39,121 nucleotides of DNA, taken from assembly GCF_000738085.1 (NCBI RefSeq), contig NZ_JPRS01000036.1:1-39121 (forward strand). The letters run 5' to 3'. Source of the stretch: Cryobacterium sp. MLB-32. GTDB lineage: Bacteria; Actinomycetota; Actinomycetes; Actinomycetales; Microbacteriaceae. The notes beneath the pieces were generated by a model, which saw only the letters and a program-made list of their open reading frames with translations, was not told the origin of the DNA and ran no database searches. Shown here piece after piece: positions 35,011-39,121 of this stretch (position 1 is the stretch's first letter; every line of letters begins with the position of its first letter). A program made the position numbers and the translations under genes.

Positions 35011-36645
35011 GTGAACGGCGAATGGAGCATTGCCCGCCGGCTCCTGGTGGCTCACGCGCTGTCCGTCTTCGTGCTCACGACCTTCATCGGCACCGCACTT
35101 TTCGTCGATGCCCGCGATCAGAGCTTCGAGGAAACCGAGGCGCGGATGTTGTCGGTCGCCACGACGATAGCCGATAGTCCGCTCACGCTCAGCGCCGCTT
35201 CCTCGACTGATCCCACCGCGGTGCTGCAGCCCTACGCCCTCGATGTCACCCATGACGCCGGCCTCGACTTCATCACGATCATGGCCCCCGACCGCACGCG
35301 GTGGACACACCCGAACCCGGCGGAACTCGGTGCCGACTATATCGGCGCGATCGAACCCGCCCTGGGCGGGAAGGCCTTCACCGAAATCAGCACGGGAACG
35401 CTCGGGCCATCGGTTCGTGCGGTGGTCCCTGTGGTCGACGGGGGCGGTTCCGTCGTGGCGCTCGTGGCCGCGGGAGTCACCACGAGCAATGTGACCATTG
35501 CCCTGAACGCGCGGCTGCCGGCGCTGCTCGCCCTGGCGCTCGCCCTGCTCGTGGCGGGATCCCTCATGTCCGCCTTGCTCGGCCGATACCTGCAACGGGT
35601 AACCCTCGGCTGGGGTCCCGAACATCTCGCACAGCTTTTCGTCTACTACGATTCCGTGCTGCATTCGGTGCGTGAGGGCCTCGTCCTCGTAGCTCCCGGC
35701 GGACGACTCGTTCTCTACAACGACCAGGCCGCACGCCTGCTCGGCATCGCCCCGAGGGAACAGCCGGGGCACGGCCTGGCACCGACGCTCGACGAACTGA
35801 ACCTGCCCGAGAGCTTGGGCGAGCTGTTCGGCAGCGGCCGATCGGCCCATGATGAGGTGTTCCTCACCCAGACGCGTGTGCTCGTGGTCAGCCAGGAGCC
35901 GGCCATGACCTCACCGACCTCGGCGCGGAACAAGGCCACCGTCATTGGGCACGTGGCCACGATTCGAGACCACACCGACCTGCAAACCCTCGGCAGCGAG
36001 CTGCAGTCGATGCGCACCCTGTCCGACGCCCTCCGGGCTCAGACGCACGAGCACTCCAACCGGTTGCATACAATCGTGTCGCTCATGGAATTGGGCCGCA
36101 CCGACCAGGCGCTCGCCTATGCCACAGCAGATCTCGAGCTCAGTCAACGGCTCACCGATGAGATGGTCAACTCCGTCGACGAACCCGTGATCAGCGCCCT
36201 CATCATGGGAAAGTCGGCCCAGGCCAATGAACTGGGCATCCTGCTCACGGTCACCGCATCGGGCACTATCGCCGATTCCGGGCTGTCGGTGCAGGATCTG
36301 GTGACCGTGCTCGGCAACCTGATCGACAACGCCCTCGACGCTGCGGCATCCGCTCCCGCGCCGCGCTCCGTGCACGTCACGGTCAGCCGCACGATCGAGG
36401 CGGTGGTGATCGAGGTGGCCGACAGCGGGCCGGGGGTCAACGCAGATGCCGTTGAGCAGGTTGAGCGGCTCGGCTACAGCACCAAGGAGCATGCCGGATA
36501 CGGTCGAGGACTCGGCCTCGCGCTCGTGCGACAGGCCGTCATCCGCCTCGGTGGCACGCTGCAGATCGGTCGCCGCGATGGCGCGGTCTTCACGGTGACC
36601 ATCCCCACCGCGCTGGCTACGGTCACGGAACGCGTGCCCGCATGA
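35011..36645 (+). CDS. CitA/DcuS-family sensor histidine kinase
   Basis: About 544 residues. Transmembrane helix 1 (about 10-32), an extracytoplasmic PAS-like sensor domain (33-165), helix 2 (about 169-190), a cytoplasmic PAS domain (about 207-320, REGLVLVAPGGRLVLYNDQA), then the kinase core. The phospho-accepting His is 346 in RAQTHEHSNRLHTI, characteristic of this family; the ATPase has N box NLIDNALDAA, DSGPGV and GRGLGLALV. It senses di- or tricarboxylates outside the cell. GTG 35011 is chosen for GAAAGG upstream. It overlaps its response regulator by four bases and is divergent from dctA, its likely target. Confidence 0.9.
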   Translation: MNGEWSIARRLLVAHALSVFVLTTFIGTALFVDARDQSFEETEARMLSVATTIADSPLTLSAASSTDPTAVLQPYALDVTHDAGLDFITIMAPDRTRWTHPNPAELGADYIGAIEPALGGKAFTEISTGTLGPSVRAVVPVVDGGGSVVALVAAGVTTSNVTIALNARLPALLALALALLVAGSLMSALLGRYLQRVTLGWGPEHLAQLFVYYDSVLHSVREGLVLVAPGGRLVLYNDQAARLLGIAPREQPGHGLAPTLDELNLPESLGELFGSGRSAHDEVFLTQTRVLVVSQEPAMTSPTSARNKATVIGHVATIRDHTDLQTLGSELQSMRTLSDALRAQTHEHSNRLHTIVSLMELGRTDQALAYATADLELSQRLTDEMVNSVDEPVISALIMGKSAQANELGILLTVTASGTIADSGLSVQDLVTVLGNLIDNALDAAASAPAPRSVHVTVSRTIEAVVIEVADSGPGVNADAVEQVERLGYSTKEHAGYGRGLGLALVRQAVIRLGGTLQIGRRDGAVFTVTIPTALATVTERVPA

Positions 36646-37343
36646 CGCGGGACATTCGCGTGCTCGTGGTCGACGATGAGCCCCTCACGGCGGAGGCGCA
36701 CGCCGCGTACGTGGGCCGAATCGACGGGTTCGTTCTCGTGGGGAGCGCAGGAACCGGCCAGACGGCACTGCGCATGCTCACGGCGGCGGCCCGGGCCGGC
36801 ACCCCGATCGACCTCGTGCTGATGGACATGAACCTGCCCGACGTGCACGGGCTCGACGTCAGCCGTCGCATCCGCTCGGCCGGGTTGGCGACCGACATCA
36901 TTGCGATCACCGCCGTGCGGGAGCTGCAGGCGGTGCGGGGCGCGATCGCTGCGGGAGTCGTGCAGTACCTGATCAAGCCCTTCACGTATGCGACCTTCGC
37001 GAAGAAGCTCGTCAGCTATCGGGACTTCCGCCGACAGCTCGGGTCGACCTCGAATATGACGACGCAGTCCGACCTCGACCAGGCCTTCGCGAGCCTGCGC
37101 TCCCCCACCGACGTGCCGCGGCCCAAAGGCCTCGCCGACGACACCCTGCACAGCGTGACCGAGTTTCTGCAGCAGGAGCGCTCGCCCCTGTCGGCGACCG
37201 AGGTCGCCGAGCTCCTGGGCATGTCGCGCGTCACCGCCCGACGCTACCTCGAGTTTCTCGCCGACACCGGCGCAGTGGTGCGGGCTCCCCGCTTCGGCAC
37301 GCCCGGCCGTCCCGAAAACGAATACTCGTGGCGCCGCGGCTGA
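36642..37343 (+). CDS. CitB/DcuR-family response regulator
   Basis: 233 residues. The receiver domain has acidic pair Asp11-Asp12, phosphorylation site Asp62 (LVLMDMNLPD), Thr90 and Lys112 (YLIKPF). The C-terminal part is a CitB-type helix-turn-helix (LSATEVAELLGMSRVTARRYLEFLADTGAV) ending in the typical PGRPENEYSW. ATG overlaps the kinase stop (ATGA). It probably activates dctA transcription in response to dicarboxylates. Confidence 0.92.
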   Translation: MTRDIRVLVVDDEPLTAEAHAAYVGRIDGFVLVGSAGTGQTALRMLTAAARAGTPIDLVLMDMNLPDVHGLDVSRRIRSAGLATDIIAITAVRELQAVRGAIAAGVVQYLIKPFTYATFAKKLVSYRDFRRQLGSTSNMTTQSDLDQAFASLRSPTDVPRPKGLADDTLHSVTEFLQQERSPLSATEVAELLGMSRVTARRYLEFLADTGAVVRAPRFGTPGRPENEYSWRRG

Positions 37344-37378
37344 GCGCACGGTTTCGGTCGGCGTGAGGGCAAAAAAAA

Positions 37379-37408
37379 TCCGCATGTCCGAAGACATGCG
37401 GAATTTTT
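37379..37408 (+). terminator. Rho-independent terminator after the two-component operon
   Basis: The arms TCCGCATGTC and GACATGCGGA form a perfect 10-bp stem with a 4-nt loop (cgaa), followed by ATTTTTG. An A run before the left arm makes it usable from both strands. It lies 36 bp past the response regulator stop. Confidence 0.9.
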
Positions 37409-37413
37409 GTGGA

Positions 37414-37445
37414 TGGTGCCCCCCGGACTTGAACCGGGAACCCAC
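37414..37445 (-). other. tRNA 3'-end fragment (T arm and acceptor strand), possible attachment site
   Basis: On the minus strand GTGGGTT is followed by a T arm (CCCGG-TTCAAGT-CCGGG) and GGGCACCA, the layout of a tRNA 3' end. No D arm, anticodon arm or 5' acceptor half with correct spacing is found up to 37540; the only GGTGCC that could pair lies 127 nt away. Integrative elements often recombine into tRNA 3' ends and leave such a piece. The exact tRNA is not identified. Confidence 0.5.
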
Positions 37446-37470
37446 TGTGCTAGATTCTATTTTTTCTTGA

Positions 37471-37616
37471 CGTCCCGCTGAGTTCTAAAAGCAACTTTCA
37501 CCAGCTATTTAGATGTCAGTCCCTCATCGATTCTGGCACCAACGTCCCGGTGAGTCACTGCTTTGATAGTGGAATTCGCGTGACCATTACGTGAGTGGTC
37601 ACTGCTTACCAGTGAC
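37471..37616. repeat. Short direct and inverted repeats next to the tRNA fragment
   Basis: CGTCCCGCTGAGT (37471-37483) recurs with one change as CGTCCCGGTGAGT (37543-37555). GTCACTGCTT occurs at 37554-37563 and 37598-37607, the second copy being part of a perfect inverted repeat GTCACTG-CTTAC-CAGTGAC (37598-37616). Clustered repeats beside a tRNA end resemble integrase/excisionase arm sites. The rest of 37344-37723 holds no gene I can support. Confidence 0.5.
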
Positions 37617-37723
37617 TTGGGGGTCTCGCACAGGCGGGGTGTAACTGCGGTCAGGGGCGCAAAAAAAGCTGCCCCCGCTTCGTCAGGAATGATCCTCAGA
37701 GCGGTGGCGGCTTTCAGTGCGGG

Positions 37724-38214
37724 TCAGTAGGTCTTGATTTCGGCCATCGATCGCTCTGGGGTGGCGCCTCTCAGCACCCAGCTCTCCAGAGCGTCGTGCG
37801 CCGCCTCCACACCCAAGATCTGGTGCCGCTTGCAATCAACGTAGTTTTCGCCCCCTGGATCGTCGCCGGCGTCCCGTCGCCGCCCTGCTCGCCTAAGATC
37901 CACATGTTGTCCGAGCCGTCTGTACTGAGCTCGACTGAGTACCCAAGTGCCGGCGTCCCAAAAAGCTGCATCCATCGACCACTATTCCGGTCACCGATCA
38001 CAGCAAACGGAAAATTTGCGCCGGCATCAACGACTCCGATCAGATCATGCAGAAAACCGACCGACCAGGCTGTCTGCAGACCTGTCGAATGATGGGCGTC
38101 CCACCACAACTCAGCTTCACGCTCCTCCGGCATCGCATCGAGGAGCTCGGCGACATCCTGATCGAAAGCGAGGTCGAGCAGAGCGAGCGGGTCGGCAGTC
38201 GGAGAGAGCGTCAT
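37724..38214 (-). pseudogene. Uncharacterised protein, frameshifted; weak Imm1-like features
   Basis: Two minus-strand frames join into one protein of 163 residues if one G is added to the GGGGG run at about 37852-37856. The first part begins MTLSPTADPLALLDLAF from ATG 38214 and contains FPFAVIGDRNSGRWMQLFGTP, a small beta-rich module. The second gives GGENYVDCKRHQILGVEAAHDALESW and a C-terminal RGATPERSM. This layout, a beta sheet then an EAxxAL.-W helix and a G.xPE turn, recalls Imm1-type immunity proteins, but the likeness is weak. Third-position GC is lower than in the rest of the window. No toxin gene is visible. Confidence 0.45.
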
Positions 38215-38289
38215 AACCGGTTCATGCGCGGCATTGCCACCATCATTGGGCTCGCCAAAGCAGACCCCCGACCATCCCCATGCTCAGTG

Positions 38290-38790
38290 TCAGTTCTTGA
38301 GGTAGTCGAGACTTTTATCATTCATACCGAGACTGCTTTTCGAATCAGCAGCTAGTTCTGCCTGCCCGTAGAGCACCCTCCTCACGGAAGGTACCCCTGC
38401 CTCACCCGCCGAACCGCTTGTCACCGCGATCTCGGCAACTGACGGCACTCCCATCCACAGCGTCGTGTGACAGTTCAGGTCGGACCTTTGCCACGCACTT
38501 CGGACAATCCGGCTCCCAAGTTCGTTGAAAGTCATGCAGTCGTCTTGAACAGACGTGACCCGAACGCGGTCCTCAGCCTGTCGCAGTTGACGTGCCTTGG
38601 CGGGATTTCCTAACGCGACAGGGCAAACGGGACAAGTTCGTTCAGACGGTGTGCGCGGCCCCGTCTTTACGGGGCATTCCCGCAGGAGGTCCCGCTTGCG
38701 GGCGGGCTCGCGGAGATTTCGTGTGAGGGGTTGTTCCGGGCCAGGGTCCGGACGCTTCATCGGCGCCTTGCCGGAGTCGTCGCCCGTCAC
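38290..38790 (-). CDS. Doubtful open reading frame
   Basis: 166 residues, not recognised. A Pro/Arg-rich start precedes a RTCPVCPVALGNPAKARQL segment whose CPVC pair could bind metal, then a polar region with no clear fold. G or C fill only about half of the third codon positions sampled, far below the neighbouring real genes. It could be a foreign gene or chance; no ribosome binding site stands out. Confidence 0.2.
   Translation of the reverse strand: MTGDDSGKAPMKRPDPGPEQPLTRNLREPARKRDLLRECPVKTGPRTPSERTCPVCPVALGNPAKARQLRQAEDRVRVTSVQDDCMTFNELGSRIVRSAWQRSDLNCHTTLWMGVPSVAEIAVTSGSAGEAGVPSVRRVLYGQAELAADSKSSLGMNDKSLDYLKN
38659..38674. other. Small perfect hairpin
   Basis: CCCCGT-CTTT-ACGGGG forms a 6-bp stem with a 4-nt loop. 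There is no U tract and no gene end next to it, apart from the doubtful frame around it, so its role is unclear. Confidence 0.4.
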
Positions 38791-38934
38791 GGTGAATAGT
38801 CGTTTGCAAGTGTTGGTGACCGGGTTCTGAGTCAGCGTCGTCTCCAGCCAGCTTGACGCTTTCCGGCCCTGACAAACGACCTCGCGTAGGCTGGCATCGT
38901 TTTCCCCCGAGCAAACCGTGGCCGCATCATCGCT

Positions 38935-39121
38935 TCAGTAGGAGAAGAGGTGAAACCAGACCCAGTAAGCGGCCAGCAGGACGGAAAGCCCAAGTGCGGC
39001 GATCAGTCGAAGCCAGATCGGACGAAGCCATGGCGTGAGCGCCAAGGCCGCGAACATAAGAAGCCCGGCGCCAAGCGCCATATACACGGCGTCCGGTGCG
39101 GTCGAAGAAGCAAATCCACGA
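38935..39121 (-). CDS. C-terminal part of a membrane protein, cut by the window edge
   Basis: Reading the minus strand from 39120 gives at least 61 residues before TGA at 38937-38935, with no start codon needed inside the window. They include two membrane helices (VYMALGAGLLMFAALALTPW and LIAALGLSVLLAAYWVWF) joined by a short LRPIWLR loop, ending in HLFSY. An internal ATG at 39081 would give a 48-residue protein, but no ribosome binding site supports it. The alternation of hydrophobic residues and acceptable codon use make this a credible gene. Family not recognised. Confidence 0.55.
   Translation of the reverse strand, partial: RGFASSTAPDAVYMALGAGLLMFAALALTPWLRPIWLRLIAALGLSVLLAAYWVWFHLFSY

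Noticed and set aside
37414-37540. A complete tRNA gene
   Set aside because: The only candidate 5' acceptor half lies 127 nt away, and no D arm or anticodon arm can be formed between.
38047-38355. A plus-strand frame over the frameshifted gene
   Set aside because: No ribosome binding site, no recognisable features and opposite to a better-supported gene.

Overview
The window is high-GC actinobacterial chromosome. Several traits point to the family Microbacteriaceae (a Cryobacterium- or Leifsonia-like genome): an otsA-otsB fusion, long-form SerA, a DUF6458 protein, ilvDBNC gene order, many GTG starts, apparently leaderless genes (TANNNT hexamer 6-7 nt before the start codon) and GGTCGAGCTTGTCGAGACC-type intergenic repeats. 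The family is inferred from gene content and sequence style, not from a marker gene.

Layout, left to right. 1-2.7 kb: a small DUF6458 membrane protein, a 14-TM MFS exporter (minus) and a divergent TetR regulator with a palindromic operator between them. 2.7-7.0 kb: serA (one-base frameshift), a DoxX-like protein, two small coupled membrane proteins and an Nramp-fold transporter with altered metal-site motifs. 7.2-10.9 kb: the most unusual locus. It holds a subtilase with a kumamolisin-like propeptide and seven 55-residue PLL-lectin-like blades, followed 4 bp later by a stand-alone propeptide-like protein, with a DUF998 membrane protein upstream. 11.0-14.0 kb: two overlapping Tat-exported phosphatases (PhoD and a phosphodiesterase-type enzyme). 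14.1-19.4 kb: the branched-chain amino acid operon ilvD-ilvB-ilvN-ilvC, with a REP-like inverted repeat before ilvC.

19.4-25.4 kb: trehalose metabolism and small genes: a fused trehalose-6-phosphate synthase/phosphatase, a sugar-isomerase TIM barrel, two small unknown proteins and a GH15 glucoamylase/trehalase-like enzyme. 25.4-27.4 kb: the biotin ECF transporter bioY (one-base frameshift), bioM and bioN. 27.4-29.7 kb: a two-domain FKBP lipoprotein, an alpha/beta hydrolase and a DUF1801 protein, then two near-identical hairpins between convergent genes. 29.9-33.1 kb: a glycine betaine/proline ABC transporter. 33.5-37.3 kb: dctA divergent from a CitA/CitB-type two-component system, which probably controls it. 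Betaine uptake and trehalose synthesis together suggest osmotic or cold stress adaptation.

37.4-39.1 kb: the character changes. After a clean terminator there is a tRNA T-arm/acceptor fragment with no 5' half, short repeats resembling an integration site, then poorly conserved genes with lower third-position GC. This may be the edge of a genomic island that continues past the window.

Three genes (serA, bioY and the gene at 37.7-38.2 kb) each become whole if one G is restored in a G run, so sequencing indels are likely. No CRISPR array, transposase, integrase or rRNA was seen.
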